A stretch of DNA of 64,000 nucleotides, from positions 6,324,001-6,388,000 of the forward strand of contig NW_026946363.1 of the NCBI RefSeq assembly GCF_035222375.1, given 5' to 3'. Both the position numbers and the translations under genes were made by a program. The notes under the pieces are model-generated. The model saw only the letters and a list, made by a program, of their open reading frames with translations, was not told the DNA's origin and made no database searches. Positions 46,509 to 57,257 of this stretch are shown in pieces (positions within the stretch are counted from its first letter, which is position 1; every line of letters starts with the position of its first letter). The DNA comes from Podospora pseudocomata (lineage: Eukaryota; Ascomycota; Sordariomycetes; Sordariales; Podosporaceae).

Positions 46509-49340
46509 CTACTCAGCAGCAGCAACAGCAGCAGCAACAGCGTTTGCTTTCGGAACGAACTTGATCTTCGTCTGCTTGAGTTTCACTGCCGCAGTCGTCG
46601 TGGTCGTCGTGGCGACCTTCGCCTTCGCGTCTGAAGAAGCAGACGTGCCCTTGACAGGGGTATTACCCGCGTCGGGGGTGCTGGCTTCAAGCGCCTTCCT
46701 CGATGGTGTGCGCTTCCTCGCCGAGGCGGCCGAAGCCGAAGCCGAAGCCGAAGCCGGAGTCGACTCCTTCGCGCCCGCAGCCGGTTTCTTGGGGGTAGGC
46801 TTCGGACCAGCAGCCACGATGGTAGCCTTGCTGCTCGTGCTCTTAGCCGAGAGCTTGATCTTCGTCGTGGTCGTGGTCTTGACGCCTCTCTTCCCAAACG
46901 TCTTGGTCAGACCCACGCTCGTCACCTTTCGATGAGTTGTCGTGGTCGTCTTCTTCACCCCCGCTCCCTTGGTGGACGACTTGAGCGCGCTCGCCCCGAG
47001 AGAGATTGTGCCCGAAACGCTCCTTTTGATAGCCGTAGAAGCCGACTTGGAAACGCCCCTTGCAAGACCTTTTCCTTTGGCAGCCGCGGTCTTTGCAGCG
47101 CCTTTGGCGGCGGCCGTGAGCGTTTTCTTCACCCCGGCCGCAGCTTGAACCTTGCGTTTCTTAGCAGCGTTCCCGCCGCTCGCCTCATCCTCGGCTCCGA
47201 CCAAGAGCTCCTTGAGCTTCCGCTTGCCGGCCTTGATCGAGCCTCTGGCCGTCTTCTTCTCCTGCTTCGCCGGCTTTGGCGGCCTTGGCGGCTTGACCTC
47301 CTTCGGCTTGGGACCCAGCACGCCTCTGCAGTTCGCGCTACCACACAGGCACTTCTGCACGTTCTTAGCGGAGAAGGGGTCAAAGTTGTAGTCGTACGTG
47401 AGCTCATCGCCCGTCATGATGGGCTTGTCGCCGGCAAAGAGAGCCATGCGGGGCTGGCCCGAGACGATCCATTTTATCATCCGGCAGTTAGGTGAGCACG
47501 AGTGGTTCACGAACCGAGCCATGCTGCCAGTAGTAGCATCAATGATCATGTTTTGGTCGAACGACATGAGATAGTAGCACTGCCGACCGAATCAGCTCCC
47601 GGCACGCAGCACGCACACCAGACAGACCGCGCAGGAGACTCACCTCGTTGTCCTTGTACTTTTCGTTCATCCGACGCTCGCACTCCTCCTCGGTGATGAT
47701 CTCACCAGTGTACTCCATGATGATCTGGTTGGGCTCAAAGCACCTGGTGCTCCGGACGCCGTAGCCACGATCCGAGGTCTTGAGAACCTCGACACCTACG
47801 CGGAACCGGCCGCCCTTCTTGGTTCTCTCCTGGAGATCTTGGAAGGCTCGGTTTTGACAGAATTCTCTGCCGGCGTTGCAGTTGGTGTCGTCACACTCGT
47901 AGAGCATGATGCGGTTCTGGCAATCCTCGGCGCAGCCATCTTCGGGCTTGCAGACGCATTTGGACGAGAAATCCTCGAAATGGGGCGACTTTTTCCAGTA
48001 CGCCGCCGCATCGCCAACAAACCGATCTGCGAGCTTTGTTAGACGGTTGCACAGTACAGTCGGATGCGCAGGGCAAGCTTACTCTTCGCGATGGTCCGGT
48101 ACGCCGGTGGCTTTGGTTGCCCTGGAGGAAGGGGGTTGCACACATCAAAGGGCAATTTGAAGTCGCGCCCGTGGATGAGCATGCGGAGGCCGTTGTACAT
48201 GGGCAGAGGAAGCGTCTTGTTGGCCTTGACGGGCTTCAAAAGCTCTGGGATCTGAGCCAGCTGCTTCTTCTCCTGGGTTGTCAAGCCCTGGGTGATATCG
48301 GTGGGTGTTTCTTGTCCTGCGTACAGGCCCTTCCTGTGCCATTGCTTGACGCGACGCTGCTTGACGGGAGGCCGGACGGGCTCGGACGGCTCCGTGGTCG
48401 CGCGCTCCTTGCTCGTCTCGGTCTTGGGTTTCTCGTCCACCTTGGTTTTCTTGCGCGGCGGCTCAGCGGCGGGATCCACGTCCACATACTTGCCATTGCT
48501 CCAGACCGTGTACTTGACCGGCCGGGTGTCAATATGCGCAAACTCGTTGGTATCCTGCAGGCGCATCAGCTCGCGCGAAATGCGCCCCAAGCTCTGGGCC
48601 GACTTTCTGCCCTTTCTCCCCAATGCCGCCACCTTCGTGGCCAAAGTCTCGACAGGCGCGCCGGACTGACGCGTAGCCCTTCGGGTGACAATCGGCGCCT
48701 GGACCGGGATCGGTTTCGTTTTCGAAGAGATTCTAGCACCTTTGGGGGTGTTGGTGCCCGAGACGGAGCCGCTGAGCGCCAGCACGTCAATGCCTGTCGA
48801 CCTGTTTGCATCCGCCTCGCTACCGGCGTCCCCTGCAATAGTCCTGCGCCGGTTTTCTTGCACACCTTGCCCCGCGACGCGTCGCCTTCGCTTGTCGGTG
48901 CCACTCAACTGCGACAAATTGTAGACCGGTAAACTGGCACGGGCGCGTCGTGGGCGACCAGTGGGCAGGGACTCGGTCGAAGGGAGCGGTTCGGCCACCA
49001 CTATGGCCTGTCCCACCGGGCTCAGTTCGCCTGGCTGCTGCTGCTGCTGCTGCTGCTGGTTATCGTCGGCGGCAGCTTCATGTTCGAGAATAGGAATGAC
49101 AGCTTCGATCGTCGCGTCGGCCATGCTTGCCGGCTTGGTGGCGTCGGGTTCGGAAGCCAGAGACATGCTGTCCGGAGTACACGTGGTGGGCGGTGTCGAG
49201 CTCAGAGAAGCGGCATTGGAAGAATCGTCCGTCGGCGTGGCCGAGAAGCTGGACTCGGACATGATCACGCATCCGAATCCAGCAGCAATCGAAGATGTCG
49301 CTACATCGGTCGCTAGGGTTACAGCCATATCTGTCGCCAT
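46509..49340 (-). CDS. ASH1: Ash1-type histone H3 K36 methyltransferase (AWS-SET-postSET)
   Basis: Exons 49340-48083, 48026-47644 and 47579-46509 encode 903 residues. The N-terminal about 430 residues are disordered, with a Gln8 run near residue 95-103. An AWS domain at about 438-490 is rich in cysteine (KCVCKPEDGCAEDCQNR and on). The SET domain follows to about 612, with the signature NHSC at 572-575 and the catalytic-site ELTYDYNFD at 606-614; a postSET CLCGSANC lies just after. The order AWS-SET-postSET and the cysteine spacing place it with Ash1-type enzymes, which methylate H3K36 at poorly transcribed chromatin. The C-terminal about 270 residues are Lys/Ala/Thr/Pro-rich, like linker-histone tails, so DNA contact is likely. 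Start M at 49,340 was chosen because upstream sequence in frame is not protein-like. Set2 is the main alternative; no WW or SRI domain is present. Confidence 0.93.
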
Positions 49341-51839
49341 TGAGGGGGGTGCAACTCGCCAGAGAACGCGACAAAATGCTGGCGAAGAGGCAGCTGCAAC
49401 GTTGCTGAAGTGGTGAGAAACTCCGGATGCAAGTTGCAAACGCGTCTGCAAGACGTGCCAATTGCACCGGCGTAGGCGAGTCAGCGTCTCGGCGAGGCGG
49501 CCTGAGCTGAGAGGCCCACGCAACGAGGTCCAGTAGACGCGGCGTGGACGCAAGGTCCAATCCGAGCAATGCAGCCGAAAACAGAGGGCGACACACGCGA
49601 GGGGTCCTTCAAAGACCTGTTCTCTCAGGGGGGTTGCACGACGGGGAATCCGGGGGCAAATTCCTGGTTGCAGAAACTTGGGGTTCCGTAGAGAGAGCCG
49701 AGCGCCAGGAAAAGACCAATTGCAAAAGTAACGCGTCGAGAGTGTGAAGAAGCTGTATTCTAGAAAGAAAAGAAGAGAGGGTGCGCAAAAGGCTTCAAAA
49801 AAAAAACAACGAGGCATTCGACCGTCCAGGGGCAGGGGTGGTTTTGCGGAGAGAAGCGCGGTCGAGTGTTGTTGCGTTGTGGAGGAAGAGAAAGGGAAGA
49901 AGACGGTCTTGGATTGGTCGCCGGGGGGCGGGAACCAAAAAGGTATTTAAGGGAGAGGCTGGAGAGGGGGGGTCTGTTGAGTGGACTGTGTGTGGATGGA
50001 CCACCACCTCCGGCCGGCCTACCTCACCTCACGTACCTTACCCTAGGTTGACACCTTGTCTCCTTGCCCTATCCCTATCCGTCCCGGGACTACCGACCTT
50101 CTTTCTCACCGTACACCTTGTCTCTGAGATACCAGATAGATATCTGACATCCGACATCTGTCTGATTGCACATTCAAGCCATATTCCACGAACCTCCAGA
50201 TGTAAGCACAAGCAAAAAGGTTGAAGGTCTGGACCGATCTCCTCAGCCGTCATTATCTCGTGACATTCTCGGCGCCTGGTTGGGCCTGTACCGTCTTGCT
50301 TGTTCCTCCTTGCTACGTACTTGGTCTAGCTTCCCGGGCTGTCTCCTGCAAACATCCCAGGTTCTGTCCTGGGCTTCGTCTTGGTACCACCCGAGACGGC
50401 GCATCGTGCGTCGTGGGAAAGCTAGCGTTGAGCCTATTTACATTCCAAGCCCCTCGAGACGTCCAGATGCCTGGTACGAGGGCCGGGGTGGACATACGGG
50501 TAGACTATTTACTTTGTGTGAATGAACACGGCAGCCGGCGGAGGGGGCGTCTATCTTCTTTGTCAGAGGTCGAGGGCTGATCCGGAATGGCACGGAAATA
50601 AAAACAGATGGGTTGCGAGGCATATCAGTGCAGTGTGCTCAGACCTGGCCTTTTGCCTATCTTTCCCAGCTCTAGAAATGGAAACGAGAAGTGGAATTGC
50701 TTTTTGTGGTTTCATCCCGTCAAGAGCTGAAAGAGATGTTTTTGGCGGTCTCGGCATCGGCACCCGAGAAGCTATCGTCCAGTGTGTGGGGGACATCAAG
50801 CCAAACCGGCTGCACTCTTGGATCTGTGACGAGGGGTTTGGGCGGCAGGACAGATGTCGATTCTTTGGGGACCACGACGTTCCAAGCCCAATGTGGCGGT
50901 TACTTCCATTCGACCGCACCTTGGATCGACAGAAGCAGAGACATCTTACTTCTACACACTTCGGATTTCCAGCCAATGTCAGTTCGGTAGCAGCACACTT
51001 TGGAGATGTATCACAAACTCAGACGGTAGACCTTGAGCCTCTCAAGTTTGTTTGCCAGATGCTGGTGTTGCTATTTTGGACAGGTAGATATCACAACCAC
51101 TGCCCCTCAGCAGCGCCACCAGCATTCCGTCAAGAAGATCCATGCTAGCCCCCATGGGACAATGTATCTCCGAGATGGGATATCGACAGTTCGAGAGGCC
51201 GTCTCATTCACGGCAATCGACAGATCCAGGTATCTTTTGACAGCTTTGCCATTTCGCCCGGGTGTCAAGTAGCGACCTGTTTTTCTGCCTCTTGGCTAGG
51301 TATGTTGCAATGCTGGCTGTCTAACCTTTGTGGCCCATTGGCAAGTAATCCTCGGGGGTCTGTCAACAGTAGTGAAAACACCTCACCGGTCTGGCGATGA
51401 GACGATTCGGTTTCATCTGGCAGCGAATCTCAAAACGGGGTAGGTGAGACCCAGTGTCGAGGCATGTGCAGAGAGTGGTATTCGCACCAGTGTGGACACC
51501 AAGGTCGGGGAAACTAACTAGCATCCATGTGTATCTTGCTCATACGAGAGGGTAGAACCGGCCTGGCTGGATAACAGAGTGCCTGCTTTCTTTCCGGTAG
51601 GAGCTCCTGACAATCGGGGAACCGAACCTTCGAAGCCGGCATCTGGTGCTCCATTTAGCACTCCGATGACGATTTCCTCCTGTACTCATCATTAACCACA
51701 CGCGAGAGCAGTCATTCGTTGAACATTCCATAGGGCTTTATGTTAGCCGGCTGTTGTCTGTTGAGAACACTCTATCTCTTCTTCGATCCATCGTTTTCGA
51801 CAGCCTTGAGAGACGGCCACGCCTCGTTTCTGGTACAGG
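49341..51839. other. Region between ASH1 start and the TAG-interrupted gene
   Basis: The ASH1 promoter and leader should occupy the left end. A plus-strand 208-codon frame (50,522-51,148) is listed separately. A minus-strand frame at 50,976-50,563 opposes it and looks less natural. No other content is recognised. Confidence 0.45.
50522..51148 (+). CDS. Unrecognised frame of 208 codons, possibly chance
   Basis: Its later part, from an internal Met near 50,679, has fairly natural composition (IGTREAIVQCVGDIKPNR and onward) with no low-complexity run. No domain is recognised, and long chance frames are not rare at this base composition. A GT step near 51,083 could be a splice donor, but no following exon is found. 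Confidence 0.2.
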   Translation: MNTAAGGGGVYLLCQRSRADPEWHGNKNRWVARHISAVCSDLAFCLSFPALEMETRSGIAFCGFIPSRAERDVFGGLGIGTREAIVQCVGDIKPNRLHSWICDEGFGRQDRCRFFGDHDVPSPMWRLLPFDRTLDRQKQRHLTSTHFGFPANVSSVAAHFGDVSQTQTVDLEPLKFVCQMLVLLFWTGRYHNHCPSAAPPAFRQEDPC

Positions 51840-54130
51840 ATGCATGGCGAAGATCTGGAAGGGGCCACGAGCCTCGATCCACAGATGTGAGACCCGTTTG
51901 CTGTCCCACGTCGTGTTTTCGCGCCACTGATTTGACTTCGTCGCAGAATGCTGGACTCTTTTTCGTCGATACCAACGCACGGAGAGGACAGTTGGGGCAG
52001 TACTCCAGCAACCAACCGAGACGATACCCCAGATACTACTAGAGATGAACCGTCCAACAGACCCAATCCTTCTAGACACGCGCGGTTTCCCTACCCGAAA
52101 AATCAACCAGGTCCTCTCAGGAAAGCCGCAGACGGCACGTGGCACTCCGAAACGACTGTGTACACTCTCAAATGTCCAAGTGAATCCGATGCTGAGGGAT
52201 AGACACCATCATCAACAGGCACGCCACCATCTTCACCGGATGCTTCCTTTGATTCAGAACGTCGTTCGCCATCATCAGTAGACCTGCTCTTTTGGACACA
52301 ACATCTCTCACTTTCTTCGAAAGGTTTGCTTCAAGACAACAGGGATGCTGATTTCTTCATGGGAGAGCTTCGTGGTGGCGCGGGAGGGGGTGGTGGGCGC
52401 CGGAGAAGGACATGGGAGAAAACGAAGAGTGGGGCCAGGTGGTTGAAGGCGTTTGTGACCAGGCAACCTGTCCAAGGACTCCGAGCTGCTGCCGATCCAG
52501 AAGAAGATACAGATAGCAACACGGCTGGAACAACTGGAGCGTCAGGAAAACTCGGAGCTACAGGAACAACTGAGGTGACAAGAGCTCTTGGAACGACGGC
52601 AACTCCTGGGACAGCCGGAAATACAGGAACGGCTGGCGAATCTAGAATTATTGTGAGAACTGAGATTACTGTGACAGTTGAAACAACTGGGACGACTGGG
52701 ACGACTGGGACGACTGGGACGACTGGGACCACTAAGACCACTGGGACTACTGGGACCACTGGAAACAGCGGAGACCCTTTTCAACCGCGAAGGCGTTCAC
52801 GCTCTCTGCCCAACATTGCTGTCAGCCGCTCGTCAAGTGGACCGCAAATATTAGGGGTACCTCAGCGAAGCAGTCGACATCGAGCTTCTTCTAACCAACT
52901 GCCGTCTCATCCCATTGATACAAGCATTCGGGATGTCGCTGCCCAGGCTTATCCCAGTATCAATCCCAGTACCACTGCAGAGACCTGGTGGCAACAAAAC
53001 ACGGCGCCGAGCTACGGACCCGGTCGGCTTCGTGGTGGCGCCGGAGAGGGTGATGATGGGCGACGGAAGAAGGGATGGAAAGCTTTCCAGAATTTCATAA
53101 AAGGCTCTTTGAAGAAGGCACGGACGTCTAGAATAGGGGAACTTGAAGCTACGGGAAGCCAGACAGGGGCCCCGAGACGACAAAGTACGCTCGCCGGAAC
53201 GTCTACTGCAACAGGCAGTGCGCCTGTTGCAAAGCCGCCAACGTCCAGCGAGACCTACGAGATGACTACCTCTAGACAGCCCGCCGGTACCGAGAGCCCC
53301 GTGACCCCCCCTCCAGCTACCCTCGCTCGTTTCAACGCAGGGCTGAGGGAGGAAGCATCTCCCACTGACTAGCGCAAGTGGGGGTTCAAAGCTGCTGCCG
53401 CCCGGGAGGCCGGCAAGCGTGAGATTCGTCGAACTGCGGCTGGTCATCCCGATGCCATCAGTAGAGCACCACCGGTGAAGGGTTCTGAACCCGCGGTGAA
53501 TACTGTCGGAGAACCATGGCCAAAGTATGACCGGAACCTCTGCAAGACTGGCGACTACAACCCCCCAGGAACGCGTAACAAGCCTCAAGTAATCCAGCCA
53601 CTGCCCCAAGTCAAGGAAAAGATACCTATTACCGGCACTGGATTTGATTACTACCCCAGCACTACGTTTACGGAGCGGTACCGAAGCCGGCCGATCGAGA
53701 CGTACGACGACTATGCGGGACCGCCTATTGAGAAGAAGGATCAGGGGGAGGAGAAGGGGGTTGTTGTTCCAGGTGATAGCGAGGCGGGAGGATCGAGACG
53801 ACCTCCGCCGGCTCCTAGGCATGGGCTTGCTCAGCCGGTTCGTCGAGGGCAGCGGGCTCCTCCTATGCCATCTATTACCAGTGTTTTGGCTGAGGCCGGG
53901 CCGCCTGGGCTTCCGCCACTGGTAAGCAGTCTCTAGGGTGCGGTGAAGGGAAGGATTGTGCTGACACGGGACTTTTTGAATAGTTGGTCTCGAGTAAGGA
54001 TGAGGGTTACGAGGGGGATGACGAGAAGGGCACATCTCTAACAAGCGTTGAGACATCTGGACAGCGGGACACTGTAAAGAGAATTGAGGATAGGGTTATG
54101 GGACACTCAGCGGATTTATTTGGTTTGTAG
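51840..54130 (+). pseudogene. Disordered Gly/Arg-rich protein gene interrupted by two in-frame TAG codons
   Basis: One frame can be followed from ATG 51,840 through a 60-nt intron (51,887-51,946, GTGAGA to CGCAG), a long exon 51,947-53,921, a 62-nt intron (53,922-53,983, GTAAGC, perfect GCTGAC branch site, ATAG) and a last exon to TAG 54,128-54,130. The total, 2,169 nt, is a multiple of three. Inside the long exon stand TAG at 52,200-52,202 (codon 101) and 53,370-53,372 (codon 491). Coding look continues on both sides of each. The protein is low-complexity, with a Thr/Gly nonapeptide-like stretch, two copies of an LRGGAG-xGRRxK-W-K-F block and a Tyr/Pro-rich C-terminal part. Both TAGs could arise from CAG by C-to-T at CpA. 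Very short introns could hide the first TAG (39 or 45 nt, shorter than any intron here). No family recognised. Confidence 0.55.
52687..52762 (+). repeat. 9-nt tandem repeat, ACTGGGACG family, in frame
   Basis: Copies of ACTGGGACG and close variants (ACTGGGACC, ACTAAGACC) encode a Thr-Gly-Thr tract inside the TAG-interrupted gene; the unit is a multiple of three. Confidence 0.9.
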
Positions 54131-54600
54131 TCATGCACTTTTTGATATGACTGGGTAGAATGGATTAGCGAAGAATGATAACTAATTGTGAGGAGGTGTT
54201 GAATAGCGTTTGGGTTGTGCTGAACATTCTTTAGAATGTGGTTAGATGTCTCAAAGGTTGGTGGGGAAGTTTGGAAGAGCAAGTGCGTTGCTTATCTTTG
54301 AAGGAGTCTTGGCTGGTTTTAGAAGCCTATCAGGGGATAAGAATCGCCTGAAAAAGAGTGCCGAAACAGAGTGGTTGATGGGGGGGTGGTGTGACGAACC
54401 CCTATCCAGAACCTCTGAAAGGGATACTGGTTGAAGGCACTTCTGAACAATCCTGGTTCGGTACAGCTAAACAGTGTACAACAATGGCTTGTCTCAATCA
54501 CAATAGTCTGAATACCAACGATTGTGACTTGTATTGCATACCGCGGAACTGTCTATCTACACCAGCCGGTTCCTCCGTATATATAGACCTTGAGACCCCG

Positions 54601-54704
54601 AAGTGCTCACCCTGCTATGGCCCCGATCACTCCTAGCACATTGCATCCTGTAAAGTGCTCGTCGTGCTATGCCTTCGATCACCCCGAGCATCTTGCATCC
54701 TGCA
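54601..54704. repeat. 52-nt tandem duplication
   Basis: Two adjacent 52-nt units with about 85% identity, beginning AAGTGCTC and ending TTGCATCCTG plus two bases, followed by a partial third copy of about 11 nt. The unit is not a multiple of three, so it is not an in-frame coding repeat, though one frame of each unit reads like a Cys/His knuckle (CSSCYAFDHPEHLASC). Confidence 0.85.
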
Positions 54705-54837
54705 GAGTGCTCGTGGGTCTTGGCGCCATAGCACTTCTGGCCGGCCCCTATTGGCTGTCTCCTGACTTTCCTAATGATTGGCTGGGGACGTCCTGCGCCC
54801 CACATACTGCGCGACCTGCCGTTGGGTTAACTGTGAC

Positions 54838-55205
54838 AAATTCAGAATTGATTTAAAGTATATTCAAAATAAATACAAAAAATATAAATAAAACTTGAAC
54901 TTAGAAAACATTATAGGATTAGATCCAAAATAAAAATCAGTATAGATATTAAGCTTTATATATAGTACTACGGTGCTTAACCCTATTTTAACTCCTTGTT
55001 TAATGCCTTTATAATATTAGCTTGGCTCCTGTTTGTACTGTCAAGTCACTTTGTTTCTTATACTGTGACGTGCCTGAAGTAAGCAAGCTCCAAGTTAGCG
55101 GCCATCATCTATGTGCTGACCAGCCAGCTTGTTTCACAAAAACTGAGTAATCCAAGCTAAAAAAATAAAATAAAAAAAAATAAAAATAAAAAAATAATAT
55201 AAAAA
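54838..55205. other. AT-rich island, possible RIP relic
   Basis: About 370 nt, strongly AT-rich (my estimate is near 75%), dominated by TA and AAAT steps and nearly free of CG, in a window that otherwise is near 50-55% GC. It ends in an AAATA-rich run at 55,159-55,203. This is the signature expected after repeat-induced point mutation of a repeat copy, but no transposon protein is left to identify it. A simple AT-rich spacer is the alternative. Confidence 0.5.
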
Positions 55206-55641
55206 CGCCCCCTCCCCCCTCCCCCTCGTCGTCAAAAACAGACCCAAAGCTTTGACCACGCACATCTTCAAACTCCAATCCCTGCCCCGTGCGCCCCTGC
55301 AGCTTCACTAGCCACAAGCGGGAAAGCCCACCTGCCACCCCTGCCACGACCCAAAAAGAATCGCCGGGGTTAGGCAGGGAGGAAAAGGCTCCACTTTTAA
55401 CGACCTTTTTTGACTCTTTTTGGAATTTGGGGGTTGGGGTTGTTGACTGTTGACTGCTTTGCCATCCACAACCAGAGAGAGCTTGGAGCTTCCAGCCCCA
55501 CCAAACCAGTACTTGACCATCCCACCTGTCTCGAAACCCACCACGACCTTGACGAACATAACCCACCCCACGATCCCCGATCAAGTTCCCCCTCCCTCTC
55601 ATCGAAGACGACAACAAAGAGACAGAAAACAGATCCCAATC

Positions 55642-56221
55642 ATGAGCGAAAGACCCTACCAGCCCCGAGGCGGTCACAGAGGAGGAAGCGGAGGAGGCAG
55701 GGGAGGTCCTCATCGCGGCGGCGGTAATCGGGGCGGCGGTCGCGGGGGTCACCAGAACCAGCAGGGACACCAACACCAAGGCGGGTCCGGGGAGCAGACG
55801 GAGCGTCCCAAGAAGGAGAATATTCTTGACCTGAAGAAGTACATGGACAAGAGGATTACGGTCAAGTTTAATGGCGGACGGGAGGGTAGGTTGTTCTCAA
55901 ACTTGGGGAAAATGGTAAGCAGGTGCTGACATGGAGGAATGTACAAGTGACGGGTACGCTAAAGGGGTATGATGCGTTGATGAATTTGGTGCTGGATGAG
56001 GTTCAGGAGGCGGTCAGAGGTACGTTTGTTTGCGGGTTGGCGTGCTGGGGGTCAGCGAAAGGGGGGCTAACATGAGGGAAACAGATGACGAAGGCAACGA
56101 AACTACGCGATCGCTTGGTCTCGTGGTGGTACGCGGCACCCTTCTGGTTGTTATTTCTCCCGTGGACGGCAGCGAGGTGATAGCCAACCCGTTCTTGCAG
56201 CAGGAGGAGATGGAGGATTGA
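55642..56221 (+). CDS. LSM7: U6 snRNA-associated Sm-like protein LSm7
   Basis: Exons 55642-55885, 55948-56019 and 56085-56221 encode 150 residues. After a Gly/Arg/His-rich N-terminal extension of about 55 residues comes the LSm fold: ILDLKKYMDKRITVKFNGGR, then, after splicing, VTGTLKGYDALMNLVLDEVQEAV (Sm1 motif) and RSLGLVVVRGTLLVVISP with the Sm2 motif LVVVRG. These blocks match LSm7 of the LSm2-8 ring (U6 snRNA, nucleus) and the LSm1-7 ring (mRNA decapping, cytoplasm). The RGG-like extension is longer than in yeast Lsm7 (about 115 residues) and could add RNA contacts. Both introns (62 and 65 nt) have good branch sites (GCTGAC, GCTAAC). The 3-prime end faces the convergent PAN3 gene 1.0 kb away. 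Confidence 0.96.
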
Positions 56222-57257
56222 GATGCATGACGAAGAGGGGGAAAGAAAGCGTGTGTCGTCAATAATGTCCCTGGCATAGCAATATTGATAGGGACTAAGG
56301 TGCGGCAAAACAGGTTTAGAATTCATCTTCGACGGTCGAATGGAACATGGGAGGCGAGACCCGTAAGTGCTTTGACAGCGGAAAATTGACAAGGGAGAGA
56401 TACCCAGGGAACCAAGTACTTGACGTTGATGCGGGTGTGATGTGGGTGTGATGAAGTCCCACACCATACCATCAGCACCAAAGGAACAGAGGAACAGAAT
56501 CATCTTCGAGATGGTTGGCTATGAAAAGCACAGCAATACCATTTAATCTTCAACACCACAGCTTCGAGCCTGATTCGCCAAGCGAGTGGGCAGCAGCATA
56601 AGATATAAACTTTTCAATTTTGTTTCTTCATCATAAGAAAATGACAGCTACCGCCTCGCTATGACAACCGCTTATATATCCTCTTCGCTCATCTCCTTTC
56701 ACCTTTCTGCCGCCGTTGCTCACCTGATTCACACTGTCCACGTCATCGCACCTCCATCACTCCTGTCCACAAGTCTCCCTCGTCTGCGATTTACATTTAT
56801 CCTTCTACTATCCCGCCAACGCTTCTCGTCAACTTCCTTCCGCTTCCCTTTTCCCCTTGGATATTCCTCCCCGAGGATCTCGTCAGGTGGTAGTTTGTCC
56901 CTCGATTTATCGTCTTCGGGTCCGTGCTGGCCTTCACGTGGAGGCTGGATAATGCCTTTCCCTGCTGTGCTGTTTCCTCATCCTCGTTGTCTCGAGGCTC
57001 GTTATTGTCCGACTGTTTGACATCCTCAATGCCTTTCATCGTCCAGCCCCTCACCATTCCGCTGTTCTTCTTGACGCTCCCCGCCCCTCAGCTTGTTATT
57101 ACCCCCCACTGAAAGCTTTGGCCTGCCTTCATCCCCTTTGTTTCTCCTCAGGGTGGTCGTTCGAATAGGCTTCCCGAACACCTCCTTCAGAATATCTCCA
57201 GGTCGCAACGTGCCTCTCACCAAAGAGAGCAACCAGTCCACCCCCTATAGCAAACCC
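56222..57257. other. Convergent intergenic, LSM7 to PAN3
   Basis: No gene is supported. Both flanking genes end here, so it should hold two 3-prime untranslated regions and terminators. Opposing frames at 56,661-57,020 (plus) and 57,241-56,797 (minus) are Ser/Leu-rich or charged with no recognisable motif. Confidence 0.55.

Larger units (their letters stand above)
54131..55641. other. Intergenic with tandem duplication and AT-rich island
   Basis: Between the interrupted gene and LSM7 lie a 52-nt tandem duplication and an AT-rich island, listed separately, then about 430 nt before the LSM7 ATG that should hold its promoter and leader. No coding gene is supported; the short frame at 54,484-54,636 is Cys-containing but matches nothing. 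Confidence 0.5.

Noticed and set aside
48036-48932. 298-codon plus-strand frame opposite ASH1 exon 1
   Set aside because: Antisense to confidently assigned Ash1 coding sequence, no motif.
52851-54056. 401-codon minus-strand frame opposite the TAG-interrupted gene
   Set aside because: It is longer than any single open piece on the plus strand, but its composition (Arg/Ser/Leu/Pro) is typical of antisense shadow, it crosses a plus-strand intron with ideal signals, and it shows no domain.
51840-54130. Programmed stop-codon readthrough as the explanation for the two TAGs
   Set aside because: Known fungal readthrough sites favour UGA CUA contexts; these are UAG ACA and UAG CGC, so readthrough is less likely than mutation, though not excluded.
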